Positions 1 through 9,144 of a stretch of 64,000 nucleotides of DNA are shown here, piece after piece. The stretch's first letter is position 1, and each line of letters begins with the position of its first letter. The DNA is from Rhizobiales bacterium 62-17 (GTDB taxonomy: Bacteria; Pseudomonadota; Alphaproteobacteria; Rhizobiales; Beijerinckiaceae). The notes below the pieces were generated by a model. It had not been told where the DNA came from and did not search any database. It saw only the letters and a list, made by a program, of their open reading frames with translations. Position numbers and translations under genes: made by a program. The stretch is from contig MKVW01000003.1 in the NCBI GenBank assembly GCA_001898965.1, forward strand, positions 423,705 to 487,704, in the 5' to 3' direction.

Positions 1-224
1 GTGATGTAATAAGCGGTATTGTATTGCGTTTGCCCTTTTGTTTTTTGCGGCCTCGCCGCCAAATGAACACAAAATGACGCGAGTGGTCTTGCAGCGGGTG
101 GTCTCGCGGATGACCTTTGGCCGAGAAGGCCTTGTTTGAGTTAAGGTCTTAGTGAAGGCATAGAGTCCCGCTGGCCCGGCGAAGCCGGCTGATTTCCGAA
201 AGCGGTTGCGGAGCGACGATCAGG
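1..224. other. Leader region upstream of mrcA
   Basis: I see no gene here. The short GC hairpin GCGGC-ctc-GCCGC near 48-60 has a T-run before it rather than after it, so it does not read as a terminator on either strand. The region presumably carries the mrcA promoter, but no convincing -35/-10 pair stands out. Confidence 0.4.
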
Positions 225-2633
225 ATGCGCGGTATTGGCAGGTTTTTCGGGTTTCTGTTTGCCACCGGCGCGATTCTATTCGTGCTGGGCGCGGCTGCGG
301 CAGGCATGTTGATCTGGGGGTACGAGAAGGACCTGCCGGACTACACCCAGCTCCGTAACTACGAACCCCCGGTGATGACCCGCGTGCATGCGGGCGACGG
401 CAGTATCTTGGCCGAATATTCGCGCGAGCGCCGTCTGTTCCTGCCGATCCAGGCGATCCCGCCGCTGGTCAAGAATGCTTTCATCGCGGCGGAAGACAAG
501 AATTTCTACAGCCACTCCGGTATCGATCCGGAAGGCATCGTCCGCGCGGCCGTGATCCTGATCCAGGGCAATCGCAGCGTGCAGGGCGCCTCGACCATCA
601 CGCAGCAGGTCGCCAAGAACTTCCTTTTGACCAACGAGCGCACGTTCGAGCGTAAGATTCGCGAAATGCTGCTCTCGTTCCGGATCGAGGCGGCTTATTC
701 GAAGGACAAGATCCTCGAACTCTATCTCAACCAGATCTATCTCGGCCTGGGTAACTACGGCGTCGCCGCCGCGGCGCTGAACTACTATGGCAAGTCGGTC
801 AACGAGCTGACGCTGTCGGAAGCGGCTTACCTCGCGGCGCTGCCGAAGGCGCCGAGCACGCTGCACCCGTTCCGCAATCGTGACGCCGCGATCGCGCGCC
901 GCAACTACGTGCTCGACCGTATGGCCGCCGACGGCATGGTGAAGCCGGCCGATGCGGAGAAGGCGCGCAAGGAGCCGCTCAACGTCAATCCGCGCTTCCT
1001 GTCGCCGAATCATTATGTCGCCGGCTTCTTCGCCGAAGACGTGCGGCGCGAGCTGCTCGACCGCTACGGCGAAAAGAAACTCTACGAGGGCGGCCTCTCG
1101 GTCCGCACCACGCTCGACCCGCAGATGCAGGTGCAGGCGCGTAAAGCCCTGACCGACGGTCTGGTGCGTTTCGACGAAGCCCAGGGCTATCGTGGCGCCA
1201 TGCGCGTCATCAGCGTCAATACGGGCGACTGGGGTCCGGCGCTGGCCGAAATTCCGGCGCTGGGTGATATCAAGCCGTGGCGTCTAGCCGTCGTGCTCGA
1301 CGTGTCGGATGGTTCGGCCCGCATCGGCCTGCAGCCGCCGCGCGAATCTTCGGGCGAAGTCAGCCGGACCCGGGAGACGGGTTTGATCACCGCCGACGGC
1401 GTAAAGTGGACGCGCCGCAGCAGCGTGCGCGCCGCGCTGTCGCCGGGCGACGTGATTTATGCCGAGCCGATGAGCGATCGTCCGGGGCAGTTCCGTCTGC
1501 GCCAGATCCCGGACGTGTCCGGCGCCATGGTGGCCATGGACCCCTATACGGGCCGCGTGCTCGCCATGGTGGGCGGCTTCTCCTACGATCAGTCGGAGTT
1601 CAACCGCGCTTCGCAGGCCTATCGTCAGCCCGGCTCGTCGTTCAAACCGTTCGTCTATTCGACCGCACTCGACAACGGCTATACGCCGTCGTCGATCATC
1701 CAGGACGCGCCGATCGAAATCGATCAGGGCAATGGTGAAGTGTGGCGGCCGGAAAACTATGGCGGCTCGACCAACTACGGCCCGCATACGCTGCGCTACG
1801 GCATCGAACATTCGCGCAACCTGATGACCGTGCGTCTGGCGCGCGATGTCGGCATGCCGCTGATCGCCGAATACGCCAAGCGTTTCGGCGTCTATGACGA
1901 CATGCTGCCGGTGCTCGCCATGTCGCTGGGCGCCGGTGAAACCACCGTGCTGCGCATGGTCACCGCCTATTCGATGTTCGCCAACGGCGGCAAGCGCATC
2001 CGCGCGTCGTTGATCGACCGCATTCAGGATCGCTGGGGCCGCACGATCTATCGTCACGACCAGCGCGTCTGCCAGGGCTGCGATGCCGATGGCTGGGACA
2101 ACCAGCCGGAGCCGCGCCTGATCGACAAGCGCGAGCAGGTACTCGATCCGCTGACCGCCTATCAGATCACCTCGATGATGGAAGGCGTCGTGCAGCGCGG
2201 CACCGCGCAAATCCTCAAGGCCCTCGGCCGTCGCTTCGCCGGCAAGACCGGCACGACCAACGATGCCAAGGACGTGTGGTTCGTCGGCTTCTCGCCGGAT
2301 CTCGCGGTGGGCGTCTACATGGGTTACGACCGGCCGCGTTCGCTCGGCAATTCGGCGACCGCCGGCCAGTATGCGGTGCCGATCTTCCGGGACTTCATGG
2401 CGCAGGCGCTCAAGGGCAAGCCGGACATTCCGTTCCGCGTGCCGCCGGGCATCAAGCTGATCTCCATCGATCCGCGCTCGGGCCTGCGTTCGTCGGGCGC
2501 CGGCTCGATCCTCGAAGGCTTCAAGCCGGGCACGGCCCCGCCGGACTATATCGCCGGCGATGGCATCTCGCGCGCCTCGACCTCGCCGGCTTCCGACCGG
2601 TCGATCGGCTCGGGCACGGGCGGCCTTTACTGA
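225..2633 (+). CDS. mrcA: Penicillin-binding protein 1A, bifunctional glycosyltransferase/transpeptidase
   Basis: Class A PBP that polymerises lipid II and cross-links peptidoglycan on the periplasmic side of the inner membrane. The 802-aa protein begins with one membrane anchor (about residues 8-32). A GT51 glycosyltransferase domain follows, with the catalytic Glu in AAEDKNFYSHSG (E90) and the QGASTITQQ motif. The transpeptidase domain has SxxK in PGSSFKPF (Ser471-Lys474) and KTG in FAGKTGTTND (674-676). The length is normal for PBP1a. The ATG follows a GGAGCGACGATCAGG stretch that can serve as ribosome binding site. A strong terminator follows the gene and prfB starts about 100 bases downstream, an order common in Hyphomicrobiales. 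Confidence 0.97.
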   Translation: MRGIGRFFGFLFATGAILFVLGAAAAGMLIWGYEKDLPDYTQLRNYEPPVMTRVHAGDGSILAEYSRERRLFLPIQAIPPLVKNAFIAAEDKNFYSHSGIDPEGIVRAAVILIQGNRSVQGASTITQQVAKNFLLTNERTFERKIREMLLSFRIEAAYSKDKILELYLNQIYLGLGNYGVAAAALNYYGKSVNELTLSEAAYLAALPKAPSTLHPFRNRDAAIARRNYVLDRMAADGMVKPADAEKARKEPLNVNPRFLSPNHYVAGFFAEDVRRELLDRYGEKKLYEGGLSVRTTLDPQMQVQARKALTDGLVRFDEAQGYRGAMRVISVNTGDWGPALAEIPALGDIKPWRLAVVLDVSDGSARIGLQPPRESSGEVSRTRETGLITADGVKWTRRSSVRAALSPGDVIYAEPMSDRPGQFRLRQIPDVSGAMVAMDPYTGRVLAMVGGFSYDQSEFNRASQAYRQPGSSFKPFVYSTALDNGYTPSSIIQDAPIEIDQGNGEVWRPENYGGSTNYGPHTLRYGIEHSRNLMTVRLARDVGMPLIAEYAKRFGVYDDMLPVLAMSLGAGETTVLRMVTAYSMFANGGKRIRASLIDRIQDRWGRTIYRHDQRVCQGCDADGWDNQPEPRLIDKREQVLDPLTAYQITSMMEGVVQRGTAQILKALGRRFAGKTGTTNDAKDVWFVGFSPDLAVGVYMGYDRPRSLGNSATAGQYAVPIFRDFMAQALKGKPDIPFRVPPGIKLISIDPRSGLRSSGAGSILEGFKPGTAPPDYIAGDGISRASTSPASDRSIGSGTGGLY

Positions 2634-2678
2634 TAAGCCACGGACCGACGGTTTGAACGCCGCCGGTTTACACTTGCG

Positions 2679-2708
2679 GCGGTCGTCGATATGACGACCG
2701 CAGTTTTT
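2679..2708 (+). terminator. Rho-independent terminator after mrcA
   Basis: A perfect 9-bp stem (GCGGTCGTC / GACGACCGC) closes a 5-base loop and is followed by AGTTTTT. It lies between the mrcA stop and the prfB start and so should separate their transcription. Confidence 0.85.
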
Positions 2709-2734
2709 CACTCGTGATTTGAGAGAGCACTTTC

Positions 2735-3866
2735 ATGCGCGCGGAGGCGGAAGCCCTCGTTGAACAGATCAAGCAGTCGGTGGGACTGCTGAGGAGGCAT
2801 CTTTGACGTCGAGACAGCCACGCGCCGCCTCGCGGAACTGAATGCCAAGGTTGAAGACCCGTCGCTCTGGAACGATCCGGACGGGGCGCAGAAGATCATG
2901 CGCGAACGCACCGAACTCGAGGAGCGCCTGAACGCGCTGTCGCGGTTCGAACGCGATCTCGAGGATGCGATCACGCTCGTCGAGCTGGGCGAATCCGAAA
3001 ATGACGCCGGCACCGAGAAAGAGGGCATCGCCAGCCTGAAGGCGCTGCTGGTGGAGGCCGAACGGCGGCAGATCGAAACCTTGCTGTCGGGCGAGGCCGA
3101 TGCCAACGACAGCTATCTCGAAATCCATTCAGGCGCGGGTGGCACGGAGAGCTGCGACTGGGCGCGCATGCTGTTGCGCATGTACACGCGCTGGGCCGAG
3201 CGGCGGAAGTACAAGGTCGAGCTGATCGAAGAGACGCCGGGCGACGAGGCCGGCATCAAGTCGGCGACCTTGCTGATCAAGGGCCACAATGCGCACGGCT
3301 GGCTGAAGACGGAATCGGGCGTGCATCGCCTGGTGCGGATTTCGCCGTTCGATTCCAACGCGCGCCGGCACACGAGCTTTGCCTCCGCCTGGGTCTATCC
3401 GGTTATCGACGACAAGATCGACATCCAGGTGAACGAAAGCGATTGCCGTATCGACACCTATCGTTCGTCGGGCGCCGGCGGTCAGCACGTCAACACGACC
3501 GACTCGGCGGTGCGCATCACGCATATTCCGACGGGCATTGTCGTGGCCTGTCAGATGGAACGTTCGCAGCACAAGAACCGCGCCACGGCCTGGAACATGC
3601 TGCGCGCGCGCCTCTATGAGCGCGAGCTGGAAATCCGCGAAGCCGCTGCCAATGCGCAGGAATCGGCCAAGACCGATATCGGCTGGGGCCATCAGATCCG
3701 CAGCTATGTGTTGCAGCCCTATCAGATGGTGAAGGACCTGCGCACCGGCCATGTCTCGGGCACGCCCGACGACGTACTCGACGGCGACCTCGATGATTTC
3801 ATGGAAGCCTCATTGGCGCAGCGCGTCTATGGCGGCGGTCCGGACGAAGTGGCCGACGTCGACTAA
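2735..3866 (+). CDS. prfB: Peptide chain release factor 2, expressed through a programmed +1 frameshift
   Basis: RF2 releases the nascent chain at UGA and UAA. The gene starts at ATG 2735, reads 23 codons ([11 protein letters not shown]...RRHL) and meets an in-frame TGA at 2804-2806. Shifting +1 at CTT-TGA-C continues as [13 protein letters not shown] and runs to 3866, for 376 aa in all, the usual RF2 length. The anticodon-like SPF tripeptide is present in [12 protein letters not shown], and the GGQ catalytic motif is in [10 protein letters not shown] near residue 250. A frame-blind annotation would start at the internal ATG 2898 and lose about 54 N-terminal residues, or call the gene broken. 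Regulation is autogenous: when RF2 is scarce, slow decoding of UGA favours the shift. Confidence 0.96.
2792..2807 (+). promoter_or_regulatory. prfB programmed +1 frameshift signal
   Basis: AGGAGG (2792-2797), a Shine-Dalgarno-like stimulator, is followed after CAT by CTT TGA C (2801-2807). This is the canonical slippery site, with the same spacing as Escherichia coli prfB (AGG GGG UAU CUU UGA C). The upstream and downstream reading frames differ by exactly +1 at this point. Confidence 0.96.
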
Positions 3867-3887
3867 TCTGATCCATGAAGATGCTTG

Positions 3888-3925
3888 AAGCGGCACCGCG
3901 AATTTCGCGGTGCCGCTTTCGTTTC
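3888..3925 (+). terminator. Terminator after prfB
   Basis: A near-perfect 15-bp stem (AAGCGGCACCGCGAA / TTCGCGGTGCCGCTT) sits 21 bases after the prfB stop and is followed by TCGTTTCTC. The tail is less U-rich than ideal, but the stem is very stable. Confidence 0.8.
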
Positions 3926-4025
3926 TCAACATCCCTTCTATCGCAACGCGATTTAGATTGCAGCGTTGACGCTGGTCCGCGATTGTGCGGAAATCCTCTT
4001 GAGCCATTTCGGTTGGGAGGATCGA

Positions 4026-5246
4026 ATGTTGGCAAAATCCATTTTTCCAAAGCATCTGTTGTTTTGCGGCGCTTGTGTCGCCGCGCTGATGTCGCAGAGC
4101 GCTCAAGCGCAAGTCTCCGACGACATCGTGAAGATCGGCGTGTTGACCGACATGACGGGACCGTCGGCCAGCGCGAATGGTCCGGGCTCGGCGGCCGCCG
4201 CGCAGATGGCCATCGACGATTTTGGCGGCAAGGTACTCGGCAAGCCGATCGCCCTCATCACCGGCGACACCCAGAACAAGCCTGATATCGGCGCCGGCAT
4301 CGCGCGGCGTTGGTACGATACCGAACAGGTCGATCTGATCCTTGATGTGCCGGTCTCGGCGGTCGGGCTGGCGGTACAGAACATCGCCAACGACAAGAAG
4401 AAGCTCTTCATCACGCATGCGACGGGCACAGCGGATTTTCATGGCAAGTTCTGCTCGCCTTACGCGATCCAATGGGTCTTCGACACGCATGCGCTGGCCG
4501 TCGGCACGGCGCAGGAAGTGGTCAAGCGCGGCGGCGACAGCTGGTTCTTCATCACCGACGATTATGCTTTCGGCCATTCGCTGGAACGTGACGCATCCGA
4601 GGTGATCGTCAAGAACGGCGGCAAGGTTTTAGGATCCGTTCGTCCGCCGTTCGCCACTTCCGATCCGTCATCCTTCATCTTGCAGGCGCAGGCGTCCAAG
4701 GCGAAAATCATCGGCATTGCCGGCGGGCCGCCCAACAACATCAACGAGATCAAGGCGGCGAGCGAGTTTGGCGTTTTCCAGGGCGGGCAATCCCTCGCCG
4801 GTCTGCTGGTCTTGATCACCGATGTTCATGCGCTCGGCCTTCAAGCGGCGCAGGGGCTGTTGCTGACGACATCGTTCTACTGGGACATGGACGACAAGAC
4901 GCGGGAATGGTCGAAGCGTTATTTCGCCAAGATGAAGCAGATGCCGACCATGTGGCAGGCCGGTGTCTATTCGGCCACCATGCACTATCTCAACGCCGTG
5001 AAGGCCACGGGCTCCGATGAGGCGTTGAAGGTCACGGCGAAGATGCGCGAGACACCCATCGAGGATGCCTTCGCGCGTAACGGCAAGCTGCGCGCTGACA
5101 ATCTCATGGTGCACGATCTCGTGCTGGTGCAGGTGAAGTCGCCAGCCGAAAGCAAATACCCATGGGATTATTATAAGGTGCTGACATCCATTCCGGGCGA
5201 GCAGGCTTTCGGGCCGCCCAATCCGGAATGCGCCTTGGTGCGTTGA
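4026..5246 (+). CDS. Periplasmic substrate-binding protein, branched-chain amino acid/amide ABC type
   Basis: Predicted receptor of a LivJ/UrtA-like (Peripla_BP_6) ABC uptake system. The 406-aa protein has a signal peptide ending in AQA (residues 26-28), then DDIVKIGVLTDMTGPSASANG, the typical first strand of this fold, and a GAGIARRWYDTEQVDLI segment. I chose ATG 4026 rather than the upstream in-frame start at 3966 because GGGAGG lies just before it and the signal peptide then begins correctly. No permease or ATPase genes are adjacent, so it is an orphan receptor. The substrate is unknown; aromatic or amide compounds are as likely as amino acids. Confidence 0.88.
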   Translation: MLAKSIFPKHLLFCGACVAALMSQSAQAQVSDDIVKIGVLTDMTGPSASANGPGSAAAAQMAIDDFGGKVLGKPIALITGDTQNKPDIGAGIARRWYDTEQVDLILDVPVSAVGLAVQNIANDKKKLFITHATGTADFHGKFCSPYAIQWVFDTHALAVGTAQEVVKRGGDSWFFITDDYAFGHSLERDASEVIVKNGGKVLGSVRPPFATSDPSSFILQAQASKAKIIGIAGGPPNNINEIKAASEFGVFQGGQSLAGLLVLITDVHALGLQAAQGLLLTTSFYWDMDDKTREWSKRYFAKMKQMPTMWQAGVYSATMHYLNAVKATGSDEALKVTAKMRETPIEDAFARNGKLRADNLMVHDLVLVQVKSPAESKYPWDYYKVLTSIPGEQAFGPPNPECALVR

Positions 5247-5262
5247 TACAAGCTCGTCTTCG

Positions 5263-6201
5263 TCACGCCTTGCTGTCGCGCGAGGCGATCCACACGCCGG
5301 CGAGAATCAAAGCGCAGCCGACGATGTGGAACCAGCGCAGATGTTCGCCGAGAATGCTCGTCGCCAGCACTGCGCCGTAGAAAGGGATGAGGTGCAGGAA
5401 GACGGCGGCGCGCGAAGCGCCGATCGCCTCCTGGCCACGGTTCCAGAAAACGTAAGCCAGCGTGCCGGAGAACAGCGTGACATAGGCCATCACGCTGAAG
5501 GTCAGCCAGGTGAATTGAATCTCCAGGCCGCGCACATGTTCCCAGATGGCGAAGGGCGCCATCGAGAGACCGCCAAGCAATGCGACGCAGAAGACGAAGG
5601 TCATCGGATGCACGGGCGGGCGCAGGCGCAGGCACGTGCAATAGGCGGCCCAAATGCCCATGTTCGCCACCAGGATGACGTCGCCCCAATTGAACTCGAC
5701 CGATTGCAGCACGTCGAGACTGCCGCGGCTGACGATGAGCATCACGCCGATGAAAGAGACGACGATGCCGGCGTAATTGATGGCGGCCAGGCGGTCGCGG
5801 AACAAGACAGCGCCGGCGGCGGCGATCATCGGCGGCGCGAAGGAGTTGAAGATCGAGGCGTTGAGCGCCGATGTGTAATTGAGCGCCACATATTGCAGGG
5901 TCGAGAACACGCCGCCGCCAAATACGCACAGCGGCACGACAACTTTCCAGCTCTTCTTGAGCATCGGCAAATCGGCGATGACTTGCTTGCGCACGAAGGG
6001 CCACAGGATCAGGGCGCCGAGCAGCCAGCGGCCGCTGGACATCGTCACCGGCGGAATATGGCCGGCGCCGGCTTTGCCGGCGATGTGATTGCCGCTCCAG
6101 AACAGGCCCGCGATCGCCAAATACAGATAGGGGCTCGTGATGATGCGCCACCACAGGCTGGGCGCAGCAACGTCTGGCGAAGGATCGGTCTGGGCGGTCA
6201 T
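5263..6201 (-). CDS. EamA-family (DMT superfamily) transporter
   Basis: 312-aa inner-membrane protein with ten predicted helices in two EamA repeats (for example SPYLYLAIAGLFWSGNHIAGK and, in repeat two, VILVANMGIWAAYCTCLRL). Family members export metabolites such as amino acids; nothing visible fixes the substrate. ATG 6201 is preceded by GGAG at good spacing. It is convergent with the binding-protein gene (16-base gap), so the two are not co-transcribed. Confidence 0.9.
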   Translation of the reverse strand: MTAQTDPSPDVAAPSLWWRIITSPYLYLAIAGLFWSGNHIAGKAGAGHIPPVTMSSGRWLLGALILWPFVRKQVIADLPMLKKSWKVVVPLCVFGGGVFSTLQYVALNYTSALNASIFNSFAPPMIAAAGAVLFRDRLAAINYAGIVVSFIGVMLIVSRGSLDVLQSVEFNWGDVILVANMGIWAAYCTCLRLRPPVHPMTFVFCVALLGGLSMAPFAIWEHVRGLEIQFTWLTFSVMAYVTLFSGTLAYVFWNRGQEAIGASRAAVFLHLIPFYGAVLATSILGEHLRWFHIVGCALILAGVWIASRDSKA

Positions 6202-6306
6202 GGCATCTCCTCGCCCGATCCATGCGTGGTTTTTAGGCAGGGAGCAATGAGGCTGATCGCAGGGCGGGGTTTACCGCAGAGCAGGACCCTTCAACGGCGC
6301 TCAGTG

Positions 6307-7734
6307 TCACCGTTGTGCAAAGAATTGCGCCCCGGCCTTGAGGAAACGAACGGGATCGACAGGTTCGTCGTCGATGCGCACTTCATAATGGAGATGCGCG
6401 CCGGTCGAGCGGCCGGTGGAGCCGAGCCGGCCGACGACGGCGCCCGCGGCCACTTGCTGGCCTTCGGACACGAGGATCGCCGACATATGGGCGTAGCGGG
6501 TCGTCACCCCATGGCCGTGATCGACCTCGACCATATTGCCGTAACCGCCGGTCCAGGTGGCATTGGTGACTTTGCCGGCGGCGGTGGCGACCACGGGCGC
6601 GCCATAGGGCTGGCGCAGATCGACGCCGGTGTGCATGGCAGCGCGGCCGAGAAAGGGATCGCTGCGGGCGCCGAAATTGGAGGTGACGTCTGTGACGGAG
6701 GCCAACGGCTTGCGCAGCGGAATATAGGGCAGGGCTTGGCGCAGGCGTTCGGCGAGCAGGATTTGATCTTGCAGGCGGGTGACTTCGCGTTCAAAGGGCG
6801 AGCCGTTGCCATCGGCCTTCAACGGCACGAAGGGGCCACCGACGGCGGAGGATTCGTTAGCGGCCGTTTTCCGTGGCGGGGCAAAGCGATCGAGCGAGAC
6901 GCCGGCCGAGGTGAGGGCGCTGCGCAACTGCGTCGTCTTGCGCTGCGCCGTCGAGGCGATCTGGCCGACGGAGCGGATTTGCAGATGCTCGACCCGATCG
7001 AGCTTGGCGGTGATTTCGGCGAGATGCAGCGCCAAGGGGACGGCCGAACGGTCGCTCGGGCGCAGAGTGTCGGAAGCATCGGAGGTCTTGCCGGAACGCA
7101 GCGGCGGCGTGTCCTCGGCGATGGGTTCGGGTCTAGGCTTCTGCGGTGCGATGGACCGCTCGAGGGCTTGCAGGGCCGGCGCATCACGGGTTTCGAGTGG
7201 CGCGAAAGCCGGCGCCTGAACGAAGCCGCCGCCGACGGCCTGCCGGTTTCGGCCATTCGTCGAGCGACCGATCGACGGCAGCGGCAGGCTGGCGGTGGCG
7301 CTCGCTTCGATGCCGGCGCTTTCGGCCAGGTTGGCGACGACCACGGCGCGGTTTTCGAGCTGGGACTGGCGAGCGACGAGTTCGTGCACGCGATTTTCGA
7401 TCGAGTCCTGATCGAGCAATTGCCGCGAAGCCATCCTGTCGACATGGGCACGCATGGCGGCCAGCCGATCTTCATAAGCCGCCTGCATTTCAGCCTGGCG
7501 GGTCATCAGCGCCTGCAACATGCGGTCATGGAAGATGGAATAGGCGGCGGAGCCGATGGTCAGGACGGCAACCAGCGGGACGATGCCGCCGACGAAATAG
7601 AGAGTCCACGGTCGCACGGCGACGCATTTGATGTCGTCTCCGCGCGCTAGCGTCAGGAAGTAGCGGGAGGAGAGACGCGGCTTGAGCGGGGCAGTCTTAG
7701 GAGCCGTCTTGGGGAACGTTTCGCGCAAAGACAT
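6307..7734 (-). CDS. M23-family envelope peptidase (LytM domain) with membrane anchor and coiled coil
   Basis: 475-aa predicted endopeptidase, or regulator of cell-wall hydrolases, acting in the periplasm. A cytoplasmic stub leads into one transmembrane helix (TLYFVGGIVPLVAVLTIGS), then a Gln/Arg-rich coiled coil, a disordered Pro/Ser region, and a C-terminal LytM domain. That domain has HTGVDLRQPYG (first zinc ligands His and Asp), the WTGGYGNMVEVDHG core and AHLHYEVR (HxH). These zinc ligands appear intact, so it may be catalytic rather than a degenerate EnvC/NlpD-type activator. ATG 7734 is preferred over the start at 7758 because GGAG lies 8 bases before it. Confidence 0.9.
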   Translation of the reverse strand: MSLRETFPKTAPKTAPLKPRLSSRYFLTLARGDDIKCVAVRPWTLYFVGGIVPLVAVLTIGSAAYSIFHDRMLQALMTRQAEMQAAYEDRLAAMRAHVDRMASRQLLDQDSIENRVHELVARQSQLENRAVVVANLAESAGIEASATASLPLPSIGRSTNGRNRQAVGGGFVQAPAFAPLETRDAPALQALERSIAPQKPRPEPIAEDTPPLRSGKTSDASDTLRPSDRSAVPLALHLAEITAKLDRVEHLQIRSVGQIASTAQRKTTQLRSALTSAGVSLDRFAPPRKTAANESSAVGGPFVPLKADGNGSPFEREVTRLQDQILLAERLRQALPYIPLRKPLASVTDVTSNFGARSDPFLGRAAMHTGVDLRQPYGAPVVATAAGKVTNATWTGGYGNMVEVDHGHGVTTRYAHMSAILVSEGQQVAAGAVVGRLGSTGRSTGAHLHYEVRIDDEPVDPVRFLKAGAQFFAQR

Positions 7735-7841
7735 CAACCAAACTCCGGCGCCCAACAAGGCGCGATCAGCGAGTTTGATTAGACATTGTTAGGGTTAATT
7801 TTTGAGAAACGGGCCGAAAACAAGGGATTAGCCAGGCGGCG

Positions 7842-8396
7842 TTAAGCCGCCAGGTGGGTGAACAGGATGTTGCCGCCGATGGCGATCAGGCCGAAGCCGC
7901 CCAGACGCTCCGCCCAGGCACCAGCGCGACGACCGATTTCGCGGCCGAGATGCAGACCGATCCAGGTCATGGCAAAGGTGACGAAGCCAATGGCGAGCAG
8001 GGTCAACGCGATATTGGTCTCAACCAAGGCCAAGGTGACGCCAACGGCGGTGGCATCGACGCTGGTGCCGAGCGCCGTGGCGAAGACGGCGGCGACCGAC
8101 AGGGGAACGGCGACATTGGTCGGGGATTCGGGCTTGAAGCTTATCCAGATCATGCGCAGGCCCAGGAAGCCGAGAATGGCGAAGGCGATCCAGTGGTCGA
8201 AGCTTTCGATGGTGCCGGCGAACTGGCGGCCAAGCAGATAGCCGATGAGCGGCGCCAGAGCTTCCAGCACGCCGAAGCTCGCGGCGATGCCGGTGGTGCG
8301 CACAATCGACATTTTCGGCGCGCGCGCGCCGTTGGCGACGGAGGCGGCGAAAGCGTCCGTGGAGAGGCTGAAAGCGAGGAGGGCTGTCTGCAACAT
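7842..8396 (-). CDS. mntP: Manganese efflux pump MntP family
   Basis: 184-aa integral membrane protein with two repeats of three helices. The signatures [19 protein letters not shown] and [19 protein letters not shown] carry the paired Asp residues of MntP/DUF204. It should export Mn(II). ATG 8396 makes the protein begin at the conserved first helix; the longer frame to 8435 adds only a basic, unconserved leader. A short hairpin (GGCGGC/GCCGCC, 7835-7851) overlaps the stop codon. I looked for a yybP-ykoY Mn riboswitch upstream and did not find its core. Confidence 0.9.
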   Translation of the reverse strand: MLQTALLAFSLSTDAFAASVANGARAPKMSIVRTTGIAASFGVLEALAPLIGYLLGRQFAGTIESFDHWIAFAILGFLGLRMIWISFKPESPTNVAVPLSVAAVFATALGTSVDATAVGVTLALVETNIALTLLAIGFVTFAMTWIGLHLGREIGRRAGAWAERLGGFGLIAIGGNILFTHLAA

Positions 8397-8516
8397 GATG
8401 CGTCGAGACCTAAGCCTCGAACGCAAAATAAGCAAGTAAAAACAAATAGATGAAGCGCTTACTGCATGTTGTAGCGAGGGCTACGCATTCGTGCCAAATC
8501 TGCGGGAAGGCCGCTC

Positions 8517-8990
8517 TCAGCCGAGCCCCTTGGCGGCGGTTAGCACCTCCTTGGCGTGACCATCCACTTTCACTTTCCGCCAGATGCGCGCGATCTTGCC
8601 CTTACTATCAATCAAAAAGGTGGAGCGTTCGACGCCCATATATTTGCGGCCATACATGCTCTTTTCCGTCCACACGCCGTAGGCTTCGAGCATGGTCTTG
8701 TCCTCGTCGGACAGCAACGCAATGCCAAGATCATGCTTGGCCTTGAACTTGTCGTGGCTTTTCACCGAATCGGGGGACACGCCGATGACCTCGGCGCCGA
8801 CCTTGGTGAAGTCCTTCTTCATGCCGGAGAAATCGATCGCCTCGCGGGTGCAGCCGCTGGTGTCGTCCTTGGGGTAGAAATAGAGCACGATCTTCTTGCC
8901 GGCGAGGGACTTGAGCGAGACCTTGCCGCCACCGTCGCTGGCCAGGTTGAAAGCCGGGGCTTTGTCGCCCTCCTGTAATGCTGCTGTCAT
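8517..8990 (-). CDS. bcp: Thioredoxin-dependent peroxiredoxin, Bcp/PrxQ family
   Basis: 157-aa peroxidase that reduces H2O2 and organic hydroperoxides. The peroxidatic cysteine is Cys47 in DDTSGCTREAIDF, and FYPKDDT and the late Arg region are conserved. The second Cys found five residues later in E. coli Bcp is Ile here, so it is an atypical or 1-Cys form. ATG 8990 follows GGATGG; the reading frame extends to 9260, but the extra residues are unlike any peroxiredoxin and overlap the divergent promoter region. Confidence 0.93.
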   Translation of the reverse strand: MTAALQEGDKAPAFNLASDGGGKVSLKSLAGKKIVLYFYPKDDTSGCTREAIDFSGMKKDFTKVGAEVIGVSPDSVKSHDKFKAKHDLGIALLSDEDKTMLEAYGVWTEKSMYGRKYMGVERSTFLIDSKGKIARIWRKVKVDGHAKEVLTAAKGLG

Positions 8991-9144
8991 TTCGCCATCC
9001 TTTCGCTCAACTGACCTTGCACATGGGCAGGAAGCTACCGAACCCCTTGTGTCAGGTCCATGCCAGACAAATGCACGATCAGGGTTCGAATCGTGGCGAA
9101 TTCCTTTATCTTCGCAGTAAGCCGCAACCGAGAGACGAGACCTA

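Noticed and set aside
44..64. Hairpin with neighbouring T-run as a terminator
   Set aside because: The T-run precedes the stem on the plus strand and becomes an A-run after the stem on the minus strand.
8397..8516. Possible Mn riboswitch upstream of mntP
   Set aside because: Only a 5-bp hairpin (GTAGC/GCTAC, 8471-8484) is visible; the conserved yybP-ykoY core sequences are absent.
9070..9100. tRNA-like GGTTCGAATC segment
   Set aside because: It resembles a T-loop, but no acceptor, D or anticodon stem can be drawn around it, and it lies in the bcp/AsmA-like divergent region.
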